Shown here piece after piece: positions 6,196 through 13,494 of a stretch of DNA of 15,527 bases. This DNA is from Limnohabitans sp. (GTDB taxonomy: Bacteria; Pseudomonadota; Gammaproteobacteria; Burkholderiales; Burkholderiaceae_C), in contig JAHECM010000050.1 in assembly GCA_024641725.1 (NCBI GenBank), positions 1 to 15,527 of the forward strand. Direction: 5' to 3'. A model generated the notes under the pieces. It did no database searches and was not told where the DNA came from. It saw nothing but the letters and a program-made list of their open reading frames with translations. The stretch's first letter is position 1. Every line of letters starts with the position of its first letter. The translations under genes were made by a program, and so were the position numbers.

Positions 6196-6783
6196 ATGTT
6201 AGACCTGCGGATTCAGCAACATTTCATCGACAGCGCCGACCTGCAATACCAGGTGGCCGAAGGCTTGGCCAAACCTGTAGACGCTGCGGTGCAGGCGGTT
6301 TTGGCCAGCGTCACGGGCGGCGGCAAGGTGCTGACGGCCGGCTTGGGCCCCTCGGCGGCCATGGCACAGTACTTGGCGCATTTGCTGGTGGGCGGCTTTG
6401 AGCGCGAGCGGCCTGGCTTGGCCGCACTGGCCTTGTCGGCAGATACCTTGATGGCCACCGCCTGGCAAGACGACCAGGCGCTGGCAAGGCAGGTGCGGGC
6501 ACTGGGCCACACCGGCGACGTGCTGGTGCTCATCAGCACCGATGGCCAAGAGCGGGCCTTGCTGGAGGCGGTGCAAGCCGCCCATGAGCGCGAGATGACC
6601 GTGCTGGCCTTGACGGGCGGCCACGGCGGTGCGCTGGCCAAGCAATTGCGTGAGACCGATGTGCAGGTCTGTGTGCCCCACGAGCGGGGTGCGAGAATCC
6701 GGGAAGTCCAGCACTTGGTGCTGCACTGTTTGTGCGATGGAATCGATACCCAGCTGCTGGGTGAACAGGAACCTTTGGAATGA
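6196..6783 (+). CDS. diaA: SIS-domain protein, DiaA-like (replication initiation)
   Basis: 195-residue sugar-isomerase (SIS) domain protein. DiaA binds DnaA and promotes its assembly at oriC; the paralogue GmhA isomerises sedoheptulose-7-phosphate. Similarity to DiaA is strong in FERERPGLAALAL, RQVRALGHTGDVLVLIST and RIREVQHLVLHCLCDGID, and the yraN-diaA-dolP order supports it. The canonical phosphosugar loop GNG(T/S)SA is here GLGPSA (49-54), and ISTRGNS is ISTDGQE, so isomerase activity looks unlikely. The segment between ADTLMATAW and the next helix is also a few residues shorter than in E. coli. ATG 6196 begins the homology, but no SD is visible; upstream in-frame ATG 6154 is possible. 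TATCAT (6184-6189) just upstream hints at a promoter close to the start. The stop overlaps the next ATG (ATGA). Confidence 0.87.
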   Translation: MLDLRIQQHFIDSADLQYQVAEGLAKPVDAAVQAVLASVTGGGKVLTAGLGPSAAMAQYLAHLLVGGFERERPGLAALALSADTLMATAWQDDQALARQVRALGHTGDVLVLISTDGQERALLEAVQAAHEREMTVLALTGGHGGALAKQLRETDVQVCVPHERGARIREVQHLVLHCLCDGIDTQLLGEQEPLE

Positions 6784-7406
6784 AAACCACCATGAAACTG
6801 TCTTTGTTGTCGCTGGTGCTGACGGGCGCTGTGATGTCCGGGCTTTCGGGCTGCGCGCCGTTGATCGTGGGCGGCGCCGTCATGACGGGCGTGGTGGCCA
6901 CGGACCGACGCACCGCGGGTACCCAACTCGAGGACGAAGCCATCGAGCTCAAGGTGGCCAGCGCCATCCGCCAAAACTTGGGCGATCGCGTGCACCTGAA
7001 CGTCACCAGCTACAACCGCCAGGTGTTGCTCAGTGGCGAGGCCACGGCAGCCGCCGACCGCGAGCGGGCTGAAAAGCTGGCGCAAAGCCAAGAAAACGTG
7101 CGTGCCGTGGTCAACGATTTGGCCGTCATGGCCGCCAGCAGCCTGACCCAGCGCACCAAGGACACGGTGACCACCAGCCAGATCAAGGCGGCCTTCATCG
7201 ACGCCAAAGACCTGCAGTCGAACACCCTCAAGGTGGTGACCGAGCGCGGCATCGTTTACCTGATGGGGCGTGTGACCCAGCGCGAAGCCAAACGCGCCAC
7301 CGACATTGCCCGTGGCGTGGGCGGGGTGGCCAAGGTGGTGCGGGTGTTTGAAGACATCTCCGAAGAAGAACTCAAGCGCCTGAGCCAACCGCCCATGGCC
7401 AAGTGA
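6780..7406 (+). CDS. dolP: BON-domain outer-membrane lipoprotein (DolP/YraP)
   Basis: 208-residue lipoprotein. A signal peptide (about 1-24) ends in lipobox LSGC with the lipidated Cys25, followed by Ala rather than Asp at +2, consistent with outer-membrane sorting. Two BON domains follow: about 48-115 (from LEDEAIELKVASAI) and about 125-197 (TSQIKAAFIDAKDL to VVRVFEDI). The DRRTAGTQLEDEAIELK stretch is typical of DolP, which in E. coli binds anionic phospholipid at the division site and supports envelope integrity. ATG 6780 overlaps the diaA stop and has AGGAAC 6 bases upstream; ATG 6792 would also leave an intact signal peptide. It is probably cotranscribed with diaA and ends at the hairpin at 7435-7466. 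Confidence 0.92.
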   Translation: MKTTMKLSLLSLVLTGAVMSGLSGCAPLIVGGAVMTGVVATDRRTAGTQLEDEAIELKVASAIRQNLGDRVHLNVTSYNRQVLLSGEATAAADRERAEKLAQSQENVRAVVNDLAVMAASSLTQRTKDTVTTSQIKAAFIDAKDLQSNTLKVVTERGIVYLMGRVTQREAKRATDIARGVGGVAKVVRVFEDISEEELKRLSQPPMAK

Positions 7407-7434
7407 AGCGCCAAGCAACTGAACGCCCATGAAA

Positions 7435-7466
7435 AAAGCGGCCCGGTGTGAAAACCGGGCCGCTTT
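7435..7466. terminator. Strong bidirectional intrinsic terminator
   Basis: A perfect 13-bp stem, AAAGCGGCCCGGT (7435-7447) and ACCGGGCCGCTTT (7454-7466), with a 6-base loop lies between convergent dolP (+) and the dehydrogenase gene (-). An A-run (7432-7437) gives a six-U tract for minus-strand transcripts, so it should terminate that gene best; the plus-strand tail (CTTTGCATTT) is weaker. Confidence 0.92.
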
Positions 7467-7484
7467 GCATTTGGGGGCGTCGCC

Positions 7485-8390
7485 TTAACGCAATCGGCGG
7501 ATCAGGCTGGAGGTGTCCCAGCGGTTGCCGCCCATTTTTTGCACATCGGCGTAGAACTGGTCCACCAAGGCCGTCACCGGCAGGCGTGCGCCGTTGCGCT
7601 TGGCTTCGTCCAGCACCAAGCCCAGGTCTTTGCGCATCCAGTCCACGGCAAAGCCGAAGTCGAACTTATCGTCCGCCATGGTTTTGCCCCGGTTGTCCAG
7701 TTGCCAGCTTTGGGCCGCGCCCTTGCCGATCACGTCCAGCACTTGGTGCATGTCCAGCCCCGCTTGCTGGCCAAAGGCCACGGCTTCGGACAGGCCCTGC
7801 ACCAGCCCGGCGATGCAAATCTGGTTGACCATCTTGGCCAGTTGGCCCGCGCCGGATTCGCCCAACAAGGTGAAGGCGCGAGAGAACGCCATGGCCGCAG
7901 GCTTGACCTGTGCAAACGCCGCCGCGTCACCACCGCACATGACGGTGAGCACGCCGTTTTGCGCGCCGGCTTGGCCGCCCGAGACCGGTGCGTCAATGAA
8001 CTGCAGGCCGAGCTTTTGGGCGGCGCCGCTCAGCTCGCGGGCAATCGAGGCCGAGGCGGTGGTGTGGTCCACAAAAATTGCGCCTGGCTTCATGCCGGCA
8101 AAAGCGCCATCGGTGCCCAGCACCACGCTGCGCAAATCGTCGTCATTGCCCACGCAGGCAAACACGATGTCCGCGCCCGCTGCGGCCTCGCGCGGGGTGG
8201 GGGCGCTGGCGTTGCCGGGGCACTCGGCCACCCAGGCCGCGGCTTTGGCCGGGCTGCGGTTGTACACCGTCACGCTGTGCCCAGCGCGGGCCAAGTGCCC
8301 GGCCATGGGGTAACCCATCACGCCCAGCCCCAAAAAGGCGACTTTGCAGGGGGTGCTGACTTCGTAGGTTTTGTTTCCGATCGCGCTCAT
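7485..8390 (-). CDS. NAD(P)-dependent beta-hydroxyacid dehydrogenase (3-hydroxyisobutyrate dehydrogenase family)
   Basis: 301-residue enzyme of the beta-hydroxyacid dehydrogenase family (MmsB, GarR/tartronate semialdehyde reductase, GLYR1). The N-terminal Rossmann domain has GLGVMG (21-26) and GYPMAGHLA; the substrate motif DAPVSGG is at 133-139; the catalytic Lys186 lies in GAGQLAKMVNQ with Asn189; Lys254-Asp255 completes the site. ATG at 8390 is chosen because AAGGAA lies 8 bases upstream and it gives the usual length; an upstream ATG at 8426 would add 12 poorly conserved residues. The likely substrates are tartronate semialdehyde, 3-hydroxyisobutyrate or succinic semialdehyde; sequence alone does not choose. 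A tartronate semialdehyde reductase role would fit the glycolate oxidase gene elsewhere in the window, but this is inference. Confidence 0.88.
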   Translation of the reverse strand: MSAIGNKTYEVSTPCKVAFLGLGVMGYPMAGHLARAGHSVTVYNRSPAKAAAWVAECPGNASAPTPREAAAGADIVFACVGNDDDLRSVVLGTDGAFAGMKPGAIFVDHTTASASIARELSGAAQKLGLQFIDAPVSGGQAGAQNGVLTVMCGGDAAAFAQVKPAAMAFSRAFTLLGESGAGQLAKMVNQICIAGLVQGLSEAVAFGQQAGLDMHQVLDVIGKGAAQSWQLDNRGKTMADDKFDFGFAVDWMRKDLGLVLDEAKRNGARLPVTALVDQFYADVQKMGGNRWDTSSLIRRLR

Positions 8391-8482
8391 GGGGGTGTTC
8401 CTTGTGGGTTTGGCCGAAATGGCCACAAAACAAAGGGCTGAATGTAGCAGCCCCGGGGCGCTGGTTTGGTACGCTTGGCGAC
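8391..8482. promoter_or_regulatory. Divergent intergenic region between dehydrogenase and yggS
   Basis: This 92-base gap must hold promoters for both divergent genes, but I see no convincing -35/-10 pair. It contains two small inverted repeats: TGGCC (8411-8415) with GGCCA (8421-8425), and GGGCTG (8435-8440) with CAGCCC (8448-8453) around a 7-base loop. Either might be an operator or a 5' UTR hairpin. Confidence 0.3.
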
Positions 8483-9166
8483 ATGCACACCGACATTGCC
8501 CAGCACCTGAAAGACGTTCACCAACGCATCCGCGCCGCTTGCTTGGCGGCCCAGCGGCCTGAGGACAGCGTTCAGCTGCTGGCGGTGTCCAAAACGTTCG
8601 GGGCCGACGCGGTGCGCGCCGCCCACGCCGCAGGCCAGACCGCCTTTGGCGAAAATTACATCCAAGAGGCGGTCGACAAGATCGCGGCTTTGCAAGACCT
8701 GCCCTTGCAGTGGCACTGTATTGGCCCCATCCAAAGCAACAAAACCCGCCTGGTGGCCGAGCATTTTGACTGGGTGCACAGCGTGGACCGGCTCAAAATT
8801 GCCCAGCGCTTGTCCGAGCAGCGTCCGGCACATTTGCCGCCGCTGCAGCTGTGTTTGCAGGTCAACATCGATGGCGGCGAGACCAAGGCCGGTGTGGCCC
8901 CAGGCGATGCACTGGCACTCGCCAAAGCGGTGGCCGCCTTGCCCCGCTTGCAGCTGCGCGGGCTCATGACCCTCCCCGAGCCCGCCGAGACCGAAGCGCA
9001 GATGCGGTCCGTGCACCGCCAAGCCAAAGCCTTGTTGGACGACTTGCGCCAACAGGGCCTGCCGCTCGACACCCTGTCGATGGGCATGAGCGCAGACATG
9101 GGCGCGGCGATTGCCGAAGGCAGCACGATGGTGCGGGTGGGCACGGCCATTTTTGGACGGCGCTGA
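8483..9166 (+). CDS. yggS: YggS/PROSC family PLP homeostasis protein
   Basis: 227-residue single-domain alanine-racemase-fold protein that binds pyridoxal phosphate and buffers free PLP; it has no known catalysis. The PLP lysine is Lys37 in LLAVSKTF. Other family blocks: FGENYIQEA, WHCIGPIQSNKTR, QVNIDGGETKAG, LRGLMTLPEP, LSMGMSADMGAAIAEGSTMVRVGTAIFG (phosphate-binding region). ATG 8483 matches the family N terminus (E. coli YggS has Lys36); no strong SD is seen. A 6-bp GC stem (CGGCGC 9158-9163 and GCGCCG 9171-9176) encloses the stop codon in its loop, without a U-tract. The usual partners (pilT, proC) are not in view. Confidence 0.94.
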   Translation: MHTDIAQHLKDVHQRIRAACLAAQRPEDSVQLLAVSKTFGADAVRAAHAAGQTAFGENYIQEAVDKIAALQDLPLQWHCIGPIQSNKTRLVAEHFDWVHSVDRLKIAQRLSEQRPAHLPPLQLCLQVNIDGGETKAGVAPGDALALAKAVAALPRLQLRGLMTLPEPAETEAQMRSVHRQAKALLDDLRQQGLPLDTLSMGMSADMGAAIAEGSTMVRVGTAIFGRR

Positions 9167-9191
9167 ACCTGCGCCGATAGGGGACTCCACC

Positions 9192-9239
9192 CGAGGCGTG
9201 ATTCGAGGCGTGATTCGAGGCGTGATTCGAGGTGTGAGC
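9192..9239. repeat. 12-bp tandem repeat, four copies
   Basis: Three perfect copies of CGAGGCGTGATT (9192-9203, 9204-9215, 9216-9227) and one degenerate copy, CGAGGTGTGAGC (9228-9239), lie in the 142-base gap between yggS and the carboxyltransferase fusion gene. The frame of the downstream gene is open through the repeat (reading R-G-V-I), but homology begins only at 9309, so it is probably untranslated. Each unit being a multiple of three means copy change would not break the frame. Confidence 0.92.
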
Positions 9240-9308
9240 CGAAACTCAATTCAGCGCCATGTCCCGAATTTGACCCTGGCTTCAGGGCGTGCCGCCCACA
9301 ATGGCGCG

Positions 9309-11135
9309 ATGCAAAACATCCATTCCCCCCTTCAGGCCCAAGTGGTGCAGTGGCTCGTGCAAACGGGCGAGGCCGTGGCCGCAGGCGACGTGCTGGTGGT
9401 TCTGGAGGCCATGAAAATGGAGCACGAAATCCGTGCCGACCAGGCAGGGCAGTTGGGCGAGGTTTTCTTTCAGGCGGGCGAGGCGGTGGGCGAGGGCGAC
9501 GTGTTGGCCTTGCTGGTGGCTGCGGTGGCTGCGGTGCCTGCTCGGGGCGCGGCACAAGCCACCGTGCCGCCGCCAGCTGCCGCTTTGCCCAGCCCAGAAC
9601 GCGCTGACCTGCACAAGTTGCAGGCGCGTCTGGCCTTCACGCACGACGCGCAGCGCCCCGACGCCGTGGCCAAACGCCATGCCTTGGGGCTGCGCACCGC
9701 CCGAGAGAACATCGCTGACCTGTGCGACGAGGGCTCCTTCATCGAATACGGCGCACTGGCCGTGGCCGCGCAAAGCCGCCGCCGCAGCGCCGACGACCTG
9801 ATGCGCAACACCCCCGCCGACGGCATGGTGACGGGCATCGGCTGCGTCAACGGCCAGCGCGTGGTGGTCATGGCCTACGACTTCACCGTGCTGGCGGGCA
9901 CCCAGGGCATGCGCAACCACCAAAAGACCGACCGCATGTTGGGCATCGCCTTGCAGCACAAGCTGCCCGTGGTGCTGTTCGCCGAGGGCGGCGGTGGCCG
10001 CCCGGGCGATGTTGATGTCGCCATCGTGGCCGGCCTGAACTTGGCGACATTTGCCTCGTTTGCCCGGCTCAATGGCCGCGTGCCGGTGGTGGGTGTGGTG
10101 GCTGGGCGCTGCTTTGCCGGCAACGCCGCCTTGCTCGGCTGCAGCGACGTGATCATCGCCACACGCGACAGCAACATTGGCATGGGCGGCCCGGCCATGG
10201 TCGAGGGTGGGGGCTTGGGCGTGTTCAAGCCCGAGCAAATCGGGCCCAGCGCCGTGCAGCACTGCAACGGCGTGATCGACGTGTTGGTGGACGACGAAGG
10301 GCAAGCGGTGGCGGCGGCGCGGCAGTACCTGTCGTTTTTTCAGGGTCAGCAGCCTCACTGGCAGGCCCCTGCGGCGCATGCGCTGCGAGACGTGGTGCCC
10401 GAAAACCGCCTGCGCGTGTACGACACCCGCGCGGCCATGCAGGGCTTGGCCGACGAAGGCAGTTGGCTGCAGTTGCGCACTGGGTTTGGCGTGGGCATCC
10501 ACACCGCGCTGGCGCGCATCGCGGGCCGCCCGGTCGGCATCATGGCCAACAACCCCCAGCACTTGGGTGGGGCCATTGACGCCGACGCCGCCGACAAGGC
10601 CGCTCGGTTCATGCAGCTGTGCAATGCCCACGGCTTGCCCATCGTGAGTTTGGTGGACACGCCCGGTTTCATGGTCGGGCCCGACACCGAGGCCACGGCG
10701 CAGGTGCGCCACGTCAGCCGCATGTTTGTGGCGGCAGCGCATTTGCGGGTGCCGCTGCTCAGTGTGGTGCTGCGCAAGGGCTATGGCTTGGGCGCGATGG
10801 CCATGACCGGCGGTGGTTTCCACGAAACCCTGGCCACGGTGGCCTGGCCCACCGGCGAATTCGGCGGCATGGGCTTGGAAGGCGCGGTGCGTCTGGGTTA
10901 CCGCAAAGAGCTGGAGGCCTTGCCCGAAGGCCCCGAGCGCGAAGCGCTGTTTGACCAACTGCTGGCGCAGCAGTACGACAACGGCAGTGCGATCAACATG
11001 GCCGCCACGCTCGAAATCGACGCGGTGATCGACCCAGCAGACACGCGCGAATGGTTGCTGGCGGGGCTGGAGGCCGGACTGCAGTCCGCAAGGCTGGAGG
11101 GTGTCGATCGCCCGCTGGCCATCGACACTTGGTGA
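9309..11135 (+). CDS. Biotinyl-domain/carboxyltransferase fusion, acyl-CoA carboxylase
   Basis: 608-residue fusion. Residues 1-70 form a biotinyl (BCCP) domain with the biotin-accepting Lys36 in EAMKMEHEI. An Ala/Pro-rich linker covers about 71-98. The rest is a two-part carboxyltransferase of the propionyl/methylcrotonyl-CoA carboxylase beta type: N half with TARENIADLCDEGSFIEYG, FAEGGGGRPGD and GCSDVIIATRDSNIGMGGPAM; C half with PVGIMANNPQHLGGAI, VDTPGFMVGP and KGYGLGAMAM. It would move carboxyl from biotin to an acyl-CoA. No biotin carboxylase domain is present or adjacent, so one must come from elsewhere. ATG 9309 is preferred because the biotinyl fold starts there; the frame is open back to 9111 through the tandem repeat and no SD is clear. 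The acyl-CoA substrate is unknown; decarboxylation is also conceivable. Confidence 0.88.
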   Translation: MQNIHSPLQAQVVQWLVQTGEAVAAGDVLVVLEAMKMEHEIRADQAGQLGEVFFQAGEAVGEGDVLALLVAAVAAVPARGAAQATVPPPAAALPSPERADLHKLQARLAFTHDAQRPDAVAKRHALGLRTARENIADLCDEGSFIEYGALAVAAQSRRRSADDLMRNTPADGMVTGIGCVNGQRVVVMAYDFTVLAGTQGMRNHQKTDRMLGIALQHKLPVVLFAEGGGGRPGDVDVAIVAGLNLATFASFARLNGRVPVVGVVAGRCFAGNAALLGCSDVIIATRDSNIGMGGPAMVEGGGLGVFKPEQIGPSAVQHCNGVIDVLVDDEGQAVAAARQYLSFFQGQQPHWQAPAAHALRDVVPENRLRVYDTRAAMQGLADEGSWLQLRTGFGVGIHTALARIAGRPVGIMANNPQHLGGAIDADAADKAARFMQLCNAHGLPIVSLVDTPGFMVGPDTEATAQVRHVSRMFVAAAHLRVPLLSVVLRKGYGLGAMAMTGGGFHETLATVAWPTGEFGGMGLEGAVRLGYRKELEALPEGPEREALFDQLLAQQYDNGSAINMAATLEIDAVIDPADTREWLLAGLEAGLQSARLEGVDRPLAIDTW

Positions 11136-11156
11136 GTTGCCCCCCCAGGGAAGGGG

Positions 11157-12659
11157 TCAGAACCTCGGCAAATCCGGGTGCTTGATCTGACCGGCGCGCA
11201 CCAGCATCTTGCCGTACTCGGCGCAGCGGTTGAGCGTTGGAATCACCTTGCCGGGGTTCAGCAGGCCCAGTGGGTCAAAGGCGCGTTTGACGGCAAACAT
11301 CTGCTCGTTTTCTTCAGGGCTGAACTGCACGCACATGCTGTTGACCTTCTCGATGCCCACGCCGTGCTCGCCTGTGACGGTGCCGCCCATGGCCACGCTG
11401 GTTTCCAAAATGTCAGCGCCAAACAGCTCGCAACGGCGCAGCTGGTCCGGGTCGTTGGCATCGAACAAAATCAGCGGGTGCAGGTTGCCGTCGCCCGCGT
11501 GGAACACGTTCAGGCATTTGAGCGCGTATTTTTCTTCCATCTCCGAGATGGCTTGCAAGATGTCGGCCAAGCGCTTGCGCGGGATGGTCGAGTCCATGCA
11601 CATGTAGTCGGGGCTGATGCGGCCCGAGGCGGGGAAGGCGTTCTTGCGCCCGCTCCAAAACTTCAGGCGCTGCGCCTCGTCACGGCTCACGGTGATGGCG
11701 GTCGCGCCGCAGTCTCGCAGCACCGCGCTCATGCGGCCAATTTCTTCTTCCACCTCTTCGGGCGTGCCGTCGCTCTCGCACAGCAAAATCGCGGCGGCAC
11801 TCAGGTCGTAGTCGGCGTGTACAAAGCCTTCCACGGCGGCGGTCATGGGGCCGTCCATCATCTCCAGACCCGCCGGAATGATGCCCGCAGCGATCACGGC
11901 AGCCACCGCGTCACCGGCTTTGCGCACGTCGTCAAAGCTGGCCATGATGCAGCGCGCCAATTGGGGCTTGGGCACCAGCTTGACGGTGACTTCGGTGGTC
12001 ACCGCCAGCATGCCCTCGCTGCCCACCAGCACGGCCATCAGGTCGTAGCCGGAGGTGTCGAGCGCGTCGCTGCCAAATTCAATCGGGTCACCTTCGATGG
12101 TGAAACCCTTTACCTTGAGGACGTTGTGTACCGTCAGGCCGTATTTGAGGCAGTGCACGCCGCCCGAGTTTTCGGCCACGTTGCCGCCAATCGTGCAGGC
12201 GATTTGGCTGGACGGGTCGGGCGCGTAATACAGGCCGTGCGGCGCAGCCGCTTCGCTGATGGCCAGGTTGCGCACGCCACACTGCACCACCGCCGTGCGG
12301 CTGACCGGGTCCATGGACTTGATTTGGTTGAAGCGGGCCATGGACAGCGTCACGCCCATGCGGTGCGGCATGGCCCCGCCCGAGAGGCCCGTGCCCGCGC
12401 CGCGTGCCACCACGGGCACTTGGAGAGCATGGCAAGCCTTGAGCACGGCTTGCACCTGCGACTCGTTCTCGGGCAATGCCACCACCAAAGGCCGCTCGCG
12501 GTAAGCGGTCAGGCCGTCGCACTCGTAGGGCGTTGTGTCTTCGGGGGTGAACAAAATGGCGTCAGGCGGCAGCACCTGGCCCAGGGCGCTGACCACGCGC
12601 TGCTGCAAGGCGGCGCGTTCAACGGCGGGTATGGCGTCGTGGGGAATGGGACTGTTCAT
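11157..12659 (-). CDS. glcD: Glycolate oxidase FAD-binding subunit GlcD
   Basis: 500-residue FAD-linked oxidase of the GlcD family, which oxidises glycolate to glyoxylate and passes electrons on through GlcE/GlcF. The N-terminal PCMH FAD domain shows YECDGLTAYRERPLVV, RGAGTGLSGGAMP, YYAPDPSSQIACTIGGNVAENSGG and GSEGMLAVTTEV; the C-terminal cap has FWSGRKNAFPASGRISPDY and NVFHAGDGNLHPLILFD, TGEHGVG and the LLNPGKVIPT end. Length matches E. coli GlcD (499). ATG 12659 is the usual start; GTG 12668 is an alternative, and neither has a good SD. GlcE and GlcF are not adjacent: the downstream side is the convergent fusion gene 21 bases away. D-lactate dehydrogenases are related, but the motif agreement favours glycolate. 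Confidence 0.93.
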   Translation of the reverse strand: MNSPIPHDAIPAVERAALQQRVVSALGQVLPPDAILFTPEDTTPYECDGLTAYRERPLVVALPENESQVQAVLKACHALQVPVVARGAGTGLSGGAMPHRMGVTLSMARFNQIKSMDPVSRTAVVQCGVRNLAISEAAAPHGLYYAPDPSSQIACTIGGNVAENSGGVHCLKYGLTVHNVLKVKGFTIEGDPIEFGSDALDTSGYDLMAVLVGSEGMLAVTTEVTVKLVPKPQLARCIMASFDDVRKAGDAVAAVIAAGIIPAGLEMMDGPMTAAVEGFVHADYDLSAAAILLCESDGTPEEVEEEIGRMSAVLRDCGATAITVSRDEAQRLKFWSGRKNAFPASGRISPDYMCMDSTIPRKRLADILQAISEMEEKYALKCLNVFHAGDGNLHPLILFDANDPDQLRRCELFGADILETSVAMGGTVTGEHGVGIEKVNSMCVQFSPEENEQMFAVKRAFDPLGLLNPGKVIPTLNRCAEYGKMLVRAGQIKHPDLPRF

Positions 12660-12697
12660 GTTCAACACTGTAAGCCCAGAGGCCGTGGGTGAGATTG

Positions 12698-12734
12698 AAA
12701 AAAGTTTCAGTGTCCCGTGAAACCCTTGAAGGGT
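12698..12734 (-). terminator. Intrinsic terminator of the dehalogenase gene
   Basis: On the minus strand, directly after the dehalogenase stop, a short hairpin ACCCTT/AAGGGT (12722-12734) is followed by a partly overlapping stem, GTTTCA and TGAAAC (12704-12709 with 12718-12723), and then six U (12698-12703). The 6-bp stem is weak but the U-tract is clear. It separates this gene from glcD. Confidence 0.65.
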
Positions 12735-13427
12735 CTAGGCGAGTGAGGCCAAAACCGAATGGAGGTCCGGACCCGAAAAAGTCGGCTTGGGAGACAGGGC
12801 CTCAAACGGCAAACCTTGCCGATTCACCCAATGCGTTGTAAACCCAAACCAAGTGGCTCCCAATGCGTCCCACGCATTGCTGGACACAAACAGAACCTCG
12901 GCTTTGTTGACCGCAATGGTTTGCTGGACCAAGCCGTAACTTTCGGGAGAGGTCTTGAACAGCCGAATGGCATCGACCGAGATGAGGTGGTCCAGGAGGT
13001 CACCCATCCCCGCGCTGTGGACGGCGGAAGTCAGCATGTCCACACTGCCATTTGAAAGAATGGCCGTGGTCAAGCCCATGCTTTTGATCTTTTGAAGCAC
13101 CTCCAAATTTTCTGCAAAGGGCTTGAGGTGAGCGTATTGCTGCATCAGTTGTTCAACTTGGCCTGATGTGCGCGCCAGGTGAAGACGGTCCAGCGTGTAC
13201 TCCAGAGACAGGCGCGTTAACTCCCAAAAGGGCCGAAAGTACTGGCTGCCGGCGGCGTTGTGCGGGTCTGACTGCGTGATCAAGCGGGTGTATTCGATTT
13301 GCTTGTCGCGCCACTTGACGGCGATGTTGGCCCCATGGCCAGGGTAGAGCGCTTCAGCCAAAACTTGGATGGAGTACACGTCAAACAAAGTGCCATAGGC
13401 ATCAAAAACGACCGCTTTTGTGGGCAT
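12735..13427 (-). CDS. Haloacid dehalogenase, type II (L-2-haloacid dehalogenase)
   Basis: 230-residue HAD-superfamily hydrolase. L-2-haloacid dehalogenases convert L-2-haloalkanoates to D-2-hydroxy acids through an aspartyl ester. The full active-site set known from Pseudomonas L-DEX can be placed: nucleophile Asp9 and Thr13 in FDAYGTLFD, Arg40 in KWRDKQIEYT, Ser125-Asn126 in ILSNGS, Lys158 in RLFKTSPESY, Tyr164, and Ser182/Asn184/Asp187 in VSSNAWDALG. This supports true dehalogenase rather than general phosphatase function. ATG 13427 has AAGGA about 10 bases upstream. It lies 67 bases after a glutathione S-transferase gene on the same strand, likely cotranscribed; sampled GC (45-55%) is lower than the flanks. 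Confidence 0.92.
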   Translation of the reverse strand: MPTKAVVFDAYGTLFDVYSIQVLAEALYPGHGANIAVKWRDKQIEYTRLITQSDPHNAAGSQYFRPFWELTRLSLEYTLDRLHLARTSGQVEQLMQQYAHLKPFAENLEVLQKIKSMGLTTAILSNGSVDMLTSAVHSAGMGDLLDHLISVDAIRLFKTSPESYGLVQQTIAVNKAEVLFVSSNAWDALGATWFGFTTHWVNRQGLPFEALSPKPTFSGPDLHSVLASLA

Positions 13428-13494
13428 GAAATTTTCCTTGGTGAACCTCTAAAAATGGCCATGGCACCTTGGCCCACAAGCCGTCAACCCGGTG

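Noticed and set aside
9111..9308. Upstream extension of the fusion gene through the 12-bp repeat.
   Set aside because: It overlaps the end of yggS in another frame and adds repetitive RGVI residues; the biotinyl fold is complete from 9309.
9282..10958. 558-codon open frame antisense to the carboxyltransferase.
   Set aside because: Composition (many His, Gln, Arg, Gly) is that of a shadow frame created by high GC; no domain is recognisable.
11141..11160. GGGGTCAG near the glcD end, similar to the palindrome core at 1585-1597, and a weak CCCC/GGGG pairing.
   Set aside because: Too short and partly inside the glcD stop region; no inverted arms, so no support for a repeat copy or terminator.
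11178..12692. 504-codon open frame antisense to glcD.
   Set aside because: Same shadow pattern; glcD matches its family end to end.
12735..13427. HAD protein as a general phosphatase (Gph-like).
   Set aside because: The Arg40, Ser125-Asn126, Lys158, Tyr164 and Ser-Asn-Asp set is specific for L-2-haloacid dehalogenases.
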